DNA of 64,000 bases from JAHDHW01 sp965220465 (GTDB lineage: Bacteria; Bacteroidota; Bacteroidia; Chitinophagales; Saprospiraceae). Positions 51,710-61,289 of the stretch are shown in pieces. Both the position numbers and the translations under genes were made by a program. Position 1 is the first letter of the stretch. Each line of letters opens with the position of its first letter. The notes beneath the pieces are model-generated. The model searched no databases and had not been told where the DNA came from. It worked only from the letters and a program-made list of their open reading frames with translations. Where the stretch lies: positions 124,001 to 188,000 of the forward strand of contig CBDCPZ010000017.1 of the NCBI GenBank assembly GCA_965220465.1, read 5' to 3'.

Positions 51710-53524
51710 TCAGAATGCTTGAAATGCGACTAACTTTTGGTAGGCACCGCCATCATTCATAAGATTTTGATGTGTACCTCGTTCGATAATTTGACCATCG
51801 TCAATGACGATAATTTCATCAGCATGCTGGATCGTAGATAATCTATGCGCAATAACAATAGAGGTGCGATTTTCCATAAGTTTGATTAAAGACTGCTGAA
51901 CGAGCTTTTCTGATTCTGAGTCTAAAGCAGAAGTTGCTTCATCGAGTATCATAATCGGAGGGTTTTTTAGCACTGCTCTGGCAATGGTCAAACGCTGTCG
52001 TTGGCCGCCACTGAGTTTTGAGCCCCGGTCTCCAATATTGGTTTGATAACCTTTTTCGGTTGCTACGATAAAATCATGAGCGTTGGCTACTTTTGCGGCT
52101 TTTATAACATCCGCTTCAGAAACATCTTTTAAACCAAAAACGATGTTATTAAAAATGGTATCATTAAACAAAATAGCTTCCTGGGTCACGATACCCATCA
52201 AAGATCTTAGATCTTTAAGTTTATAAGATTTGATATCAACATTGTCAATAAGAATAGCTCCTTTTACAGGGTCCATAAATCGTGGAAGCAAATCAACCAT
52301 TGTGGATTTACCACCGCCGGAAGGTCCGACCAAGGCGATCACTCTACCTTTTGGAATATTGAGATTGATATTTTTTAAAACCTCTTTGTCGTCGTTTTTA
52401 TAGGAAAATGAGACATTACGATATTCAATATTGTTCTTTAAATTGCTGATTGGTATGGCTTCAGGAGCTTCGGAAATGGTAACTTCTGCATCAAGAATTT
52501 CCTCTATTCGTTCTGTCGCTGCAATTCCTTTTTGAACATTATAATAAGCTGCTGCGAATGATTTTGCAGGACTTAAAATATAAAAGAACGCCAGTAAATA
52601 AGCAAAGAGAGTGGGCGCTGCGAGGGTTCCCGCAAATACCTGAAGGGAAGCATACCATAATAAAATGGAAACTACCGTGATCCCAAGAAATTCGGATAAG
52701 GGGGAAGACAAATCTCTCCTCCAAAAAACCCGAACCAGCAAATTTCGGTAGTTATTGTTTTCATCTTCAAATTTTTTCTTTTGATATTCTTCTGCGTTAA
52801 AACCCTGAATGATTCGAAGGCCGGAAAGGCTTTCCTCCAAAATCGAAATCAATGAACCCAATTTATGTTGGGCCAGCGAAGATTGACGCTTTAAGGTTTT
52901 TCCGATTCCTCCGATGATCACCGTTGTGAATATTAGCAAAGCAAATACAAATAAAGTCAGCTGCGGGCTGATATAAATCATCGTCGCCAAACATAATATT
53001 ATGATGATAGGTTCTCGGAAAATCGCTTCAATGGCCATTAAAATGCTCCATTGTACTTCAGCAACATCAGCAGTCATTCGAGATAAAAGGTCACCTTTTT
53101 TTTCTTCTGAAAAGTAAGACAAGGGGAGAACGGTAATTTTAGAAAACAATTCATTTCGAATATCCCTTACAATTCCATTTAAAACGGGAACCATAAAAAA
53201 CAAAGAAAAATAGCGAAACAGGTTTATAAAGAAATAAAGAACAACAATGACGACACAAATATAAATCAGGGTTGTGCTTTGACCATTTGCCTGGAGAGAA
53301 TTGCTGAAAAGATATTGCGCATAATCTATTGCACTATCAATATTTGTGACCGTCGGTTTTACAGTTATTTGCGGTTCTTGATTAAACAATATTTGTAGAA
53401 AAGGAATGATCGCAGGAATACTAACAGCAGTGAATACAGACATGCAAAGATTACAGACAATGTTAAGAAAAACATTGAGTTTGTAATTTTTCATGTATTT
53501 CAATAACCGCCAAAAACTTTTCAT
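51710..53524 (-). CDS. ABC transporter, fused permease and ATPase (MsbA-like)
   Basis: A 604-residue half-transporter. Residues 15-310 hold six membrane helices. The C-terminal nucleotide-binding domain has Walker A GPSGGGKST, the signature LSGGQRQR, Walker B PIMILDEATSAL and the switch H in IVIAHRLSTIQHAD. The layout fits lipid A or multidrug exporters acting as homodimers in the inner membrane. It is downstream of the accC block, past a terminator, and may be independently expressed. The substrate is not deducible; a role in exporting the nearby small peptide is only a guess. Confidence 0.92.
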   Translation of the reverse strand: MKSFWRLLKYMKNYKLNVFLNIVCNLCMSVFTAVSIPAIIPFLQILFNQEPQITVKPTVTNIDSAIDYAQYLFSNSLQANGQSTTLIYICVVIVVLYFFINLFRYFSLFFMVPVLNGIVRDIRNELFSKITVLPLSYFSEEKKGDLLSRMTADVAEVQWSILMAIEAIFREPIIIILCLATMIYISPQLTLFVFALLIFTTVIIGGIGKTLKRQSSLAQHKLGSLISILEESLSGLRIIQGFNAEEYQKKKFEDENNNYRNLLVRVFWRRDLSSPLSEFLGITVVSILLWYASLQVFAGTLAAPTLFAYLLAFFYILSPAKSFAAAYYNVQKGIAATERIEEILDAEVTISEAPEAIPISNLKNNIEYRNVSFSYKNDDKEVLKNINLNIPKGRVIALVGPSGGGKSTMVDLLPRFMDPVKGAILIDNVDIKSYKLKDLRSLMGIVTQEAILFNDTIFNNIVFGLKDVSEADVIKAAKVANAHDFIVATEKGYQTNIGDRGSKLSGGQRQRLTIARAVLKNPPIMILDEATSALDSESEKLVQQSLIKLMENRTSIVIAHRLSTIQHADEIIVIDDGQIIERGTHQNLMNDGGAYQKLVAFQAF

Positions 53525-53557
53525 GCTGAAATTAAATTATTGAATGCCAAAGATACT

Positions 53558-53601
53558 AAAAACAAACAGCCTCCATTTTAAAGTGTGAGGCTGTTCGTTT
53601 T
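53558..53601 (-). terminator. Terminator of the fabH-efp-accB-accC block
   Basis: A stem of about 15 bases (AAAAACAAACAGCCTC near 53558-53573 with GAGGCTGTTCGTTTT at 53587-53601, one mismatch) starts 23 bases past the accC stop, with T-rich minus-strand sequence after it. Confidence 0.8.
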
Positions 53602-53623
53602 ATATTTTGAAGTGAGTTTTGAT

Positions 53624-54994
53624 TTAAGATTGTGCTTCTTCAGAAAGTTTTTTAAAGTCCCAGTCATTTAGAAATCCAGTGTTGAAATCTCCTTTTCGAA
53701 ATTCAGGATTTTTCATCAACAACTTATGAAACGGAATAGTAGTTTTTACACCTTCAATGATAAATTCATCCAGCGCCCGTTCCATTTTTTTAATACATTC
53801 TTCTCTGGTTTGAGCACGGCAGATCAATTTGGCAATCATTGAATCGTAATAAGGCGGAATCGTATATCCCGCGTAAACGTGCGTATCAACTCTTACGCCA
53901 TGGCCTTTAGCACTGTGAAAAGAAGTGATATTTCCAGGGCTCGGCCGGAAACCGTTGAAAGGGTCTTCCGCATTGATTCTGACCTCCATGGCATGCATGG
54001 TTGGCAGATAATTATCTCCTTCGATTTTTTCTCCGGCAGCAAGTTTGATTTGTTCTTTGATAAGGTCGTGATCAATCACCTCTTCCGTAACGGTATGTTC
54101 CACCTGAATACGGGTATTCATCTCCATGAAATAGAAATTTCGGTGTTTGTCAACCAAAAATTCAACCGTTCCTACTCCTTCATAATTAATGGCTTCTCCG
54201 GCTTTAATAGCAGCTTCACCCATTTCATTCCGCAGTTTTTTAGTGAGAAACGGAGAAGGAGATTCTTCAACCAGTTTTTGATGCCGTCTTTGGATAGAAC
54301 AATCTCTTTCCGAAAGATGAATAACTTTTCCGTATTGATCGCCGGCAATCTGAATTTCGATATGTCGAGGTTCTTCAACGAATTTTTCAACATAGATTCC
54401 ATCGTTTCCAAAAGCGGCTTTTGCCTCCTGCCTCGCGCTGGACCATGCCGGTTCAAATCCATCATTATCCCAAACAACTCTCATGCCCCGACCACCACCG
54501 CCGGCAGTAGCTTTTAACATAACAGGATAACCAATTTCTTTTGCGATTTTTAAACCTTGTTTGAGATCTTTCAACAAACCACCTGATCCGGGAACAACCG
54601 GTACACCGGCAGCGATCATGGTTTCTTTGGCAGTGATTTTATCACCCATCTTCCGAATCTGCTCTGGAGTCGGGCCAATAAATTTGATGCCATATTCTGC
54701 GCAAACTTCAGCAAAATCAGCATTTTCTGCTAAAAATCCGTATCCGGGATGAACCGCATCAGCGTTTGTAATTTCGACAGCAGCCATTATTTTAGGAATG
54801 CTCAGATAAGACTCAGCGGAAGACGGAGGGCCAATGCAAACAGCTTCATCAGCAAAACGGACGTGAAGACTTTCACGGTCAGCAGTTGAATAAACCGCTA
54901 CTGTTTTGATCCCCATTTCTTTACAAGTCCGAATGATTCGCAAAGCAATTTCCCCACGATTGGCTATTAGTATTTTTTCAAATGTTTTTATCAT
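53624..54994 (-). CDS. accC: Biotin carboxylase subunit of acetyl-CoA carboxylase
   Basis: A 456-residue ATP-grasp enzyme. The N-terminus KILIANRGEIALRIIRTC, the glycine-rich loop ATAGGGGRGMR, ERDCSIQRRHQKLVEESP and MNTRIQVEHTVTEE are diagnostic. It carboxylates the biotin on AccB using bicarbonate and ATP, the first step of fatty-acid synthesis. I chose ATG 54994 (MIKTFEKIL); another ATG lies two codons upstream. It is 73 bases downstream of accB. Confidence 0.96.
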   Translation of the reverse strand: MIKTFEKILIANRGEIALRIIRTCKEMGIKTVAVYSTADRESLHVRFADEAVCIGPPSSAESYLSIPKIMAAVEITNADAVHPGYGFLAENADFAEVCAEYGIKFIGPTPEQIRKMGDKITAKETMIAAGVPVVPGSGGLLKDLKQGLKIAKEIGYPVMLKATAGGGGRGMRVVWDNDGFEPAWSSARQEAKAAFGNDGIYVEKFVEEPRHIEIQIAGDQYGKVIHLSERDCSIQRRHQKLVEESPSPFLTKKLRNEMGEAAIKAGEAINYEGVGTVEFLVDKHRNFYFMEMNTRIQVEHTVTEEVIDHDLIKEQIKLAAGEKIEGDNYLPTMHAMEVRINAEDPFNGFRPSPGNITSFHSAKGHGVRVDTHVYAGYTIPPYYDSMIAKLICRAQTREECIKKMERALDEFIIEGVKTTIPFHKLLMKNPEFRKGDFNTGFLNDWDFKKLSEEAQS

Positions 54995-55067
54995 AGTCAT
55001 TTGTTAACGGAAGGTATGGCTTTAGTATTCTCACTTTGGAATAGAATATAAAGCACTACCGCATTAA

Positions 55068-55598
55068 TTATCCTTTAGGATCAACTAGAAATAAAACCTG
55101 GTCATATTCAACGGGAGTAGCATCTTCTACCATTACTTTTACTACTTTTCCGCTTACTTCTGATTCTATTTCATTGAAAAGTTTCATTGCCTCCACAATA
55201 CAAACCACGTCACCAACACCAATAGAATCACCAACCTTGATGTAAGGAGGTTTGTCAGGGGATGCAGAGCGGTAAAAGGTACCGACGATGGGAGATTTTA
55301 CAGCAATATAGTTTTCGTTTCCACCTGATGCAGGTTCACTGCTATCTTGATTTTTTGAAACCTTTGATTCCGGGCCATTTGCTGTAGAACCACTTGGAGG
55401 AGTGGCAGCAGGTTGTTGAGCAGGAGCCGCTTGTACAGGAATCATTTGAGGTTGGGCTTGTAAAATGTTTTGGCTCATCATTTTCCCAAACTTTTTGGTT
55501 CGGATTGAGACCTTAAAATCACCTTTTTCCATTTTAAATTCGGTGAGATTAGATTTATTGATGAGTTTGATTAACTCTTGAATCTCCTTAAAATCCAT
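55068..55598 (-). CDS. accB: Biotin carboxyl carrier protein of acetyl-CoA carboxylase
   Basis: A 176-residue protein. The N-terminal 45 residues form the helical dimerisation region, followed by a Pro/Ala/Gln-rich linker and the biotinyl domain (about 98-176) with the biotin lysine K139. The usual EAMKM motif reads EAMKL, a conservative change. It is carboxylated by AccC and donates CO2 to acetyl-CoA with AccA/AccD, which are not in the window. It lies between efp and accC, the conserved bacterial order. Confidence 0.95.
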   Translation of the reverse strand: MDFKEIQELIKLINKSNLTEFKMEKGDFKVSIRTKKFGKMMSQNILQAQPQMIPVQAAPAQQPAATPPSGSTANGPESKVSKNQDSSEPASGGNENYIAVKSPIVGTFYRSASPDKPPYIKVGDSIGVGDVVCIVEAMKLFNEIESEVSGKVVKVMVEDATPVEYDQVLFLVDPKG

Positions 55599-55682
55599 TA
55601 GCGTATGTTTATTTTTTTCTGCAAATAAAGTTTAATATTAGTCTTAAAAGGTGTGTAATTTAAGGAATAAAGATTACAAATT

Positions 55683-56252
55683 TTAACTTTTTACCCTCTC
55701 CATATAATTGCCTGTTGCGGTTTCAATTTTTACCTTATCACCAATATTTATAAAAAGAGGAACTTTTATTTCTGCTCCTGATTCAGTTGTTGCTGGTTTC
55801 AAAACGTTGCTTGAAGAGGTATTTCCTCTATCACCAGGCTCTGTGTAGGTGATCTCCATTTCAACATATTGAGGCATTTCCAGTGACAATGGAATGTTTT
55901 TAACACCATCAAAAAGAATATCAACTTCTGAACTTTCTTTCAACAACTTTGGATTATCAATTAATTTTTCCGGGAAAGTGGTTTGATCATAGGTTTCCGT
56001 ATTCATAAAATGATAGCCCATGTCGTCTTTATAAAGAAATTGAAATTTCCTTCTTTCTACTCTGACGATATCTATCTTATGGCTCGATGGCCATGTATTG
56101 TCGACTACTTTTCCGTCTGTTAAACTTTTAAGTTTGCATCGTACAAATGCAGGGCCTTTACCTGGTTTTACATGCAGAAATTCCACAACTTTCCACACAT
56201 CATTGTTAAAATTTAAACAAAGGCCATTTTTGATTTCTGAAGTATTTGCCAT
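55683..56252 (-). CDS. efp: Elongation factor P
   Basis: A 189-residue translation factor with three beta-barrel domains: an N-terminal KOW-like domain, then the two OB domains (FLYKDDMGYHFMNTETYDQ; EITYTEPGDRGNTSSS). The ribosome-contacting loop is KPGKGPAF with K32 at the tip, the position modified in many bacteria. It relieves stalling at polyproline stretches. It sits in the fabH-efp-accB-accC block, an arrangement seen in many bacteria. Confidence 0.96.
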   Translation of the reverse strand: MANTSEIKNGLCLNFNNDVWKVVEFLHVKPGKGPAFVRCKLKSLTDGKVVDNTWPSSHKIDIVRVERRKFQFLYKDDMGYHFMNTETYDQTTFPEKLIDNPKLLKESSEVDILFDGVKNIPLSLEMPQYVEMEITYTEPGDRGNTSSSNVLKPATTESGAEIKVPLFINIGDKVKIETATGNYMERVKS

Positions 56253-56370
56253 GAGAATTTTTGATAATTTTGTCGATTAAAATACCTGTTTATAAAATCG
56301 GTGCAAAGATAATAAATAGGGATTAGAAATCAGGAGTTAGTTGTTAGTTATTATTTATAATTTTTAAATA

Positions 56371-57369
56371 TTAATCTTTGCCATAAGCCCATTTAAGATA
56401 AGTCGATCCCCACGTAAAACCACCACCAAATGCTGTCAAAATGATGTTATCTCCTTTTTTCAATTGATCTTCATAATTCCACAGACAAAGCGGCAGCGTT
56501 CCGGCAGTTGTGTTACCATAATTTTGAATATTGATCATGACTTTTTCAAGAGGACATTTCAAGCCATCGGCAACGGCATTGATGATTCTGATATTTGCCT
56601 GATGTGGCACAATCCAGTTAACATCGTCAATGGTAAGGTTGTTCCGCTCCATGACTTCATTCACTGTACTTATCATACCATTTACGGCTTGTTTGAATAC
56701 TGTTCTTCCTTCCTGATAAACAAAGTGTTCTTTTGCAGCAATTGTTTCAAGGCTTGGTGGTTTTTCTGACCCTCCGGCTTTCATGTGCAAAAAATGTCTA
56801 CCAGAACCATCAGCTTTTAGAACGGAATCAATGATTCCGTTTCCATCTTCACTTGGCTCGAGCATAACCGCTCCGCCGCCATCGCCAAAAATCACGCATG
56901 TCGTTCGATCTGAATAATCAAGAATAGAAGACATCACATCCATCCCGACAATCACAACTTTTTTATACATCCCGGCTTCAATAAACTTCGCTCCAGTCGT
57001 CAAGGCATATAAAAATCCGGAACATGCAGCATTGATGTCATAGCCAAAAGCATTTACAGCGCCGACTTTATCAGAAACTGTATTAGCGGTATCTGGAAAA
57101 ACACGGTCGCCGGTTATGGTTGCGCAAAGCAACATTTCAACATCTTTGGCCTTGGTATTTGTTTTTTTCAACAGGCCTTTCACCATTTCCGCTCCCATGT
57201 CAGAGGCGGTCATGTTTTTATCTTTTAGTATATGGCGTTGTTTGATTCCTGTGCGTGATTGGATCCATTCATCATTGGTATCAACCAATGTTTCCAGTTC
57301 AGCATTGGTAAGAATGTATTCCGGAACATATCCGTGAACACCAGTAATGGATGCTAGTTTTCTTGACAT
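56371..57369 (-). CDS. fabH: Beta-ketoacyl-ACP synthase III
   Basis: A 332-residue condensing enzyme with the catalytic triad C116 (NAACSGFLYAL), His in VPHQANIRI and Asn in YGNTTAGT. It starts fatty-acid chains by joining an acyl-CoA to malonyl-ACP. In many Bacteroidota fabH follows rpmF and, in some, plsX; here the upstream 440 bases carry no such gene, and an insertion sequence begins at 57811. The promoter is not obvious. Confidence 0.95.
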   Translation of the reverse strand: MSRKLASITGVHGYVPEYILTNAELETLVDTNDEWIQSRTGIKQRHILKDKNMTASDMGAEMVKGLLKKTNTKAKDVEMLLCATITGDRVFPDTANTVSDKVGAVNAFGYDINAACSGFLYALTTGAKFIEAGMYKKVVIVGMDVMSSILDYSDRTTCVIFGDGGGAVMLEPSEDGNGIIDSVLKADGSGRHFLHMKAGGSEKPPSLETIAAKEHFVYQEGRTVFKQAVNGMISTVNEVMERNNLTIDDVNWIVPHQANIRIINAVADGLKCPLEKVMINIQNYGNTTAGTLPLCLWNYEDQLKKGDNIILTAFGGGFTWGSTYLKWAYGKD

Positions 57370-57810
57370 TTGTTTAAATATTTTACCTCTTTAAATTTTT
57401 GCCCAAATAGTTGGTAATCAGGCTTGTATGCTTTTATTATGTAGTTTAATTGGTAAAACAGTGGGCAAGATATAAAAAGTGCTGCATAGTTTCTTATAAT
57501 TTGAAGGAGGAATATACCAAACTGTCATCGATTTAGATTAGGGCTTTTTGAATTAAAACGAAATCGTATTTAATTGTAAAACGTTAAATGCAAACTAATG
57601 AATTGAACTATTATATATTGATCAATAACCTTCTATGTTCGGATAAAATTATTTCCTTGAAAAAAGCTGAATTAGAATCAAAGGCTTTGCAAAATACTTA
57701 GTTATAAGTTCTTTTCTTTTAAAAAGAAAAATACTTTTAAATTACCTAAGTTGATGGTTTTCAATTTATTGTGTATTTTTAAATGTTTTCATAAACGGTA
57801 ATTATTTAAT
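57370..57810. other. AT-rich gap between fabH and the insertion sequence
   Basis: 441 bases. A 37-codon plus-strand frame at 57588-57701 has no recognisable relative. No rpmF, tRNA or structured RNA is visible. Confidence 0.4.
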
Positions 57811-57824
57811 TGAGGGGTGGGCAT
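57811..57824 (+). repeat. Left terminal inverted repeat of the IS
   Basis: TGAGGGGTGGGCAT, identical to the reverse complement of 58869-58882. Confidence 0.85.
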
Positions 57825-57894
57825 AAATAAAAGAAGCCTTTGCCCCAATGAAAATATCTGTGGATATTAGTTTGAGACAAAGACTCAAATTAAC

Positions 57895-58869
57895 ATGTCC
57901 ACTAAAATAGTTGAAATCTTACAATTTCTGCAAAAATGCTATAATAGCTATGAGCAGAAACGAGGCAGAGGAAGACCATTTGTGTATTCTTTGGCCTCCA
58001 TGACCTTATTTTTTATGGTAATGTCCTTGAAACGGATATATACTTTCAAGGCAATGACCAAATATGCTAAAGCGCATTTCGAAGCTTTTGGCTTTCCATC
58101 AGCCCCGTCACGTAAAACGATACGTAGACGATTTTTGAGTTTGCCCAGGTATATCCATTGGCTCTTACCGCAAATAACGGTACAATGCCAGGAATTGGAA
58201 TACCGGCAGTTTCGTTGCTCTTGGGCATTTGTTGACAAAAGTGTTTTCCGGGCCCTTGGCGGCCTGTGGCACAAAAAGAATATGGAGGCAGGCATAGTCC
58301 CCCATTCCTCTATTGACACAGATGCTTCCTGGTCTAAGAGTGCTTATCATGGCTGGCGATTCGGCTATGGGCTACACTTAGTATGCCTGCAAAATCGTTT
58401 CCCTGTTTCAGCCTGGGTAAGCACCGCTTCGGATAAGGACTACTCCTGGATTGACAAACTGATCCAGGGAATCAAAGACCTGATCGGCATCATTGTGGGT
58501 GACGCAGGATACCAATCTTTGAAAGTCATTCAACGACTGTATGAGGATTATGATATCTTGCTCCAAACACCGAAAGTGTTTACCACTTATGTCAAACAAC
58601 CATTCGTAAAATGGTACAACTCGATGGTTCAATTGGCCGAAGCCAAATGGCTTTATAGACATCGTAAACCATCTATCGAACCTTTATTTTCTCTCATCAA
58701 GCAACTTTTTGACCTAGAAGGAGAAAAACAACTGCCTTACAAGGGCATTGATAAAGTCTCTGCTTTTTTAATGATCGGCCCTTTAGCCGTTCAACTGATG
58801 ATGAGAGACAATTTTTTAAATAATAGGCCGTGGGCTTCAACTCAAGCATTTTTAAACGAATTTAAATAA
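57895..58869 (+). CDS. DDE transposase of the IS
   Basis: A 324-residue transposase. An N-terminal helical part with a GRGRPFVYSL motif is followed by a DDE core: first acidic residue in AFVDKSVF, second in IVGDAGYQS, and a final region YRHRKPSIEPLFSLIKQLF that resembles the IS4/IS5 Y-R-E-K signature. It is intact, with no frameshift. A short stem (TTTGAG at 57871-57876, CTCAAA at 57884-57889) lies just before the ATG and could limit translation from outside transcripts. The stop codon shares one base with the right inverted repeat, a compact design. Confidence 0.88.
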   Translation: MSTKIVEILQFLQKCYNSYEQKRGRGRPFVYSLASMTLFFMVMSLKRIYTFKAMTKYAKAHFEAFGFPSAPSRKTIRRRFLSLPRYIHWLLPQITVQCQELEYRQFRCSWAFVDKSVFRALGGLWHKKNMEAGIVPHSSIDTDASWSKSAYHGWRFGYGLHLVCLQNRFPVSAWVSTASDKDYSWIDKLIQGIKDLIGIIVGDAGYQSLKVIQRLYEDYDILLQTPKVFTTYVKQPFVKWYNSMVQLAEAKWLYRHRKPSIEPLFSLIKQLFDLEGEKQLPYKGIDKVSAFLMIGPLAVQLMMRDNFLNNRPWASTQAFLNEFK

Positions 58870-58882
58870 TGCCCACCCCTCA
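58869..58882 (-). repeat. Right terminal inverted repeat of the IS
   Basis: ATGCCCACCCCTCA, the exact reverse complement of the left end. Confidence 0.85.
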
Positions 58883-59073
58883 TTTATTTAATTTCTTAAT
58901 AATCGAAAACAAATTATTGCTTGTTGTAATGTATCTGGTATCATATTTGTGTTTTGAAAAAATAAGCATAACAAAAATCTGTTATGTAAAAACATACTGA
59001 AACTGCGGAGAAAACTACAACACCTCACCGCACTTTATTACAACATTATATCATCCTTTAACACCAAAAGAAT

Positions 59074-59949
59074 ATGATTACTCGACTGTTCTTTTTACTC
59101 ATGTTGCCTGTTTATTTAAGTGCATCTTTACCTACAACGATTGATTTTTATAAAGGAAGCCTCAACAAAGCAAAAGAAAGGGCTGACCAGGAAGGGAAAC
59201 TTTATTTTGTGCAATTTACCGCAAGCTGGTGCGAGCCATGCCGTTGGATGGACGAAGTGACTTACAAAGACCCTTCTGTCGTTGCTTACATTAACGAAAA
59301 TTATATCCCCGTAAAAGTTGATATTGACGATTTTGATGGCTTCGCGTACAAGCAAAAGTACAATATTCGCATGTTGCCTTCTGTATTGGTATTTTCTTCA
59401 AAAGGAGAATTACTCGAAAAATATGAAGAATCGCTTCCTCCGACGACCATGTTGAAAATTTTGAAACTTCATGATGTTCCCGCTAATCGAACGGTTCCCA
59501 AGTTTTATAATCAGGTTGAAAACAACCGTAAATCTGAAACAGAAACAACGCATTCGGCAATTTCGAGGCCTGCTTTGAAACCATCAAAACCAGCGCCCCA
59601 AGTTAAAAATGAAAAAATGGAACCCGTTATCGAGGCGACAGATATAGACGAGGAAATTGAAGAGGGCGACGGACTTTATAATTTTAAAGTAACACGACAC
59701 GCTTCGACAGGATTTAGTGTACAAATTGGCGTTTATAGCGAGTATGGAAATGTTTTACAAAAAGCGGCTAAAGTACAGGATAAGTTTGATGAACAAATGA
59801 TCGTTCATGTCGGGCGGGTAAACGAAAAAACAGTCTACAAAATAATGGTCGGCGAGTTTTCAAACCGTGAAAAGGCGAATGAGTACCGCAACGAGATAAA
59901 AGCAAAAGGCATTTCAGGAATTGTAAAAGACTTATCACTCATGAAATAG
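59074..59949 (+). CDS. Thioredoxin-fold protein fused to a SPOR domain
   Basis: A 291-residue exported protein. Residues 1-18 are a signal-peptide-like start (MITRLFFLLMLPVYLSAS). Residues 25-130 form a thioredoxin domain with the redox pair C53-x-x-C56 in ASWCEPCRW and the cis-proline in MLPSVLVF. A low-complexity Pro/Lys/Glu linker covers about 150-200. The last 80 residues form a SPOR domain (FSVQIGVYSEYGNV, VYKIMVGEFSNREKANEY), which binds denuded peptidoglycan at division sites in other proteins. It should sit in the periplasm and reduce or isomerise disulfides near the septum. This is an unusual pairing. Confidence 0.85.
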   Translation: MITRLFFLLMLPVYLSASLPTTIDFYKGSLNKAKERADQEGKLYFVQFTASWCEPCRWMDEVTYKDPSVVAYINENYIPVKVDIDDFDGFAYKQKYNIRMLPSVLVFSSKGELLEKYEESLPPTTMLKILKLHDVPANRTVPKFYNQVENNRKSETETTHSAISRPALKPSKPAPQVKNEKMEPVIEATDIDEEIEEGDGLYNFKVTRHASTGFSVQIGVYSEYGNVLQKAAKVQDKFDEQMIVHVGRVNEKTVYKIMVGEFSNREKANEYRNEIKAKGISGIVKDLSLMK

Positions 59950-60044
59950 GCTTTGCAAGCGTTTAGTTTTGTTTACTTTTGCAGAAACAAACTAAACCCT
60001 CTCTTTGACCACTGGATTTGTCAAAGAATTATTAAACTATTTCT

Positions 60045-61289
60045 ATGAGTTCTATTTTAATCAAAAACATAAAAAAACTGGTTCAAGTGGATGAACCAAC
60101 AGCATCGCCTCGCCCTGTCTTAAAGGGGAAGGCGATGCGTCGTTTACCAAGTATTGATAATGCCTGGTTGCGAATTGATGGTGATAAAATTACAGGTTTT
60201 GGCAAAATGGAATCCTGTCCTGACTCAGCTGGAACAGTGATCAATGCAGAAGGTAGAATGGTTTTTCCAAGCTGGTGTGATTCACATACGCACCTGGTAT
60301 TTGCAGGTAGCAGGGAAGGCGAATTTGAAGATCGAATCAATGGCTTATCCTACGAAGAGATTGCATTTCGAGGGGGTGGAATTCTTAATTCAGCTCAACG
60401 GCTTCAAAATACCCCGGAAGAACAGCTTTTCGAGCAATCCTGGAATCGTTTGGAAGAAGTTAAAAATTATGGAACAGGAGCCATTGAAATCAAAAGTGGA
60501 TACGGTTTAACCGTAGAATCGGAACTCAAAATACTGCGTGTTATCCGACGATTAAAAGAACAAAGTGATCTAACGATAAAAACTACTTTTCTGGGAGCTC
60601 ACGCTGTGCCTCAACAATACAAAAAGAAAAGGGATGAATACATCGATCTGGTTATCAATCAAATGTTACCAAAAATAGCAGTCGAAGGGCTGGCAGATTA
60701 TATTGATGTTTTTTGTGAAAAAGTAGCGTTTTCTCCTGAAGAAACCGAATTGATTATTCAGGCTGGCCAGAAATATGGCTTAAAAGCAAAGATTCATACC
60801 AATCAATTTAATTGCATGGGAGGAATCCAGGCAAGTGTCCGAAACGGAGCAATTTCAGTAGATCACCTGGAAGTTGTCAATGATGAAGAAATTGATTGCC
60901 TTTTGCATTCTGAAACAATGCCAACGTTACTTCCTTCGGCTCCTTTTTTCTTAAATGATCATTATCCACCGGCCCGAAAAATAATTGACGCCGGCTTACC
61001 TGTTGCATTGGCTACTGATTACAACCCTGGCTCAACCCCTTCCGGGAAAATGTCTTTTGTGCTTTCGCTGGCTTGTATTAAAATGAAAATGACTCCGGAA
61101 GAAGCCATAAATGCAGCTACAATTAATGGAGCAGCCGCGATGGAATTGCAAAATACGCACGGAAGTATCGGAATAGGCAAGCGAGCGAATGTTTTTATTA
61201 CAAAACCAATCCCGTCAATAGCCTATATTCCATATTCTTTTGGAAGTGATCATGTCGAAACAATTATCCTCAACGGGGAGATAACCTAA
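60045..61289 (+). CDS. hutI: Imidazolonepropionase
   Basis: A 414-residue amidohydrolase-superfamily enzyme. The metal motif is CDSHTHLVFAGSR with H81 and H83. Other family blocks are EFEDRINGLSYEEIAFRGGGI, TFLGAHAVP, DVFCEKVAFS, IHTNQFNCMGG and ATDYNPGSTPSGKMSFV. It opens imidazolone-5-propionate to N-formimidoyl-L-glutamate in histidine breakdown. No hutU, hutH or working formimidoylglutamase is adjacent; the nearby arginase-fold gene is 29 kb away and lacks metal ligands. Confidence 0.94.
   Translation: MSSILIKNIKKLVQVDEPTASPRPVLKGKAMRRLPSIDNAWLRIDGDKITGFGKMESCPDSAGTVINAEGRMVFPSWCDSHTHLVFAGSREGEFEDRINGLSYEEIAFRGGGILNSAQRLQNTPEEQLFEQSWNRLEEVKNYGTGAIEIKSGYGLTVESELKILRVIRRLKEQSDLTIKTTFLGAHAVPQQYKKKRDEYIDLVINQMLPKIAVEGLADYIDVFCEKVAFSPEETELIIQAGQKYGLKAKIHTNQFNCMGGIQASVRNGAISVDHLEVVNDEEIDCLLHSETMPTLLPSAPFFLNDHYPPARKIIDAGLPVALATDYNPGSTPSGKMSFVLSLACIKMKMTPEEAINAATINGAAAMELQNTHGSIGIGKRANVFITKPIPSIAYIPYSFGSDHVETIILNGEIT

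Larger units (their letters stand above)
57811..58882 (+). mobile_element. Intact insertion sequence (IS4/IS5-like superfamily), about 1.07 kb
   Basis: It is bounded by perfect 14-base terminal inverted repeats TGAGGGGTGGGCAT (57811-57824 and complement at 58869-58882) and carries one intact transposase gene. The flanks give a possible 10-base target duplication with one mismatch: ATTATTTAAT at 57801-57810 and TTTATTTAAT at 58883-58892. The insertion is upstream of fabH and between it and a thioredoxin gene. Confidence 0.85.

Noticed and set aside
53879..54517. A 212-codon open frame opposite accC
   Set aside because: Antisense to a strongly conserved gene; the translation has no domain motif and mirrors accC codon bias.
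57588..57701. A 37-codon frame (MQTNELNYYILINN...) before the IS
   Set aside because: No recognisable family, no promoter motif nearby, and such frames are expected by chance in AT-rich gaps.
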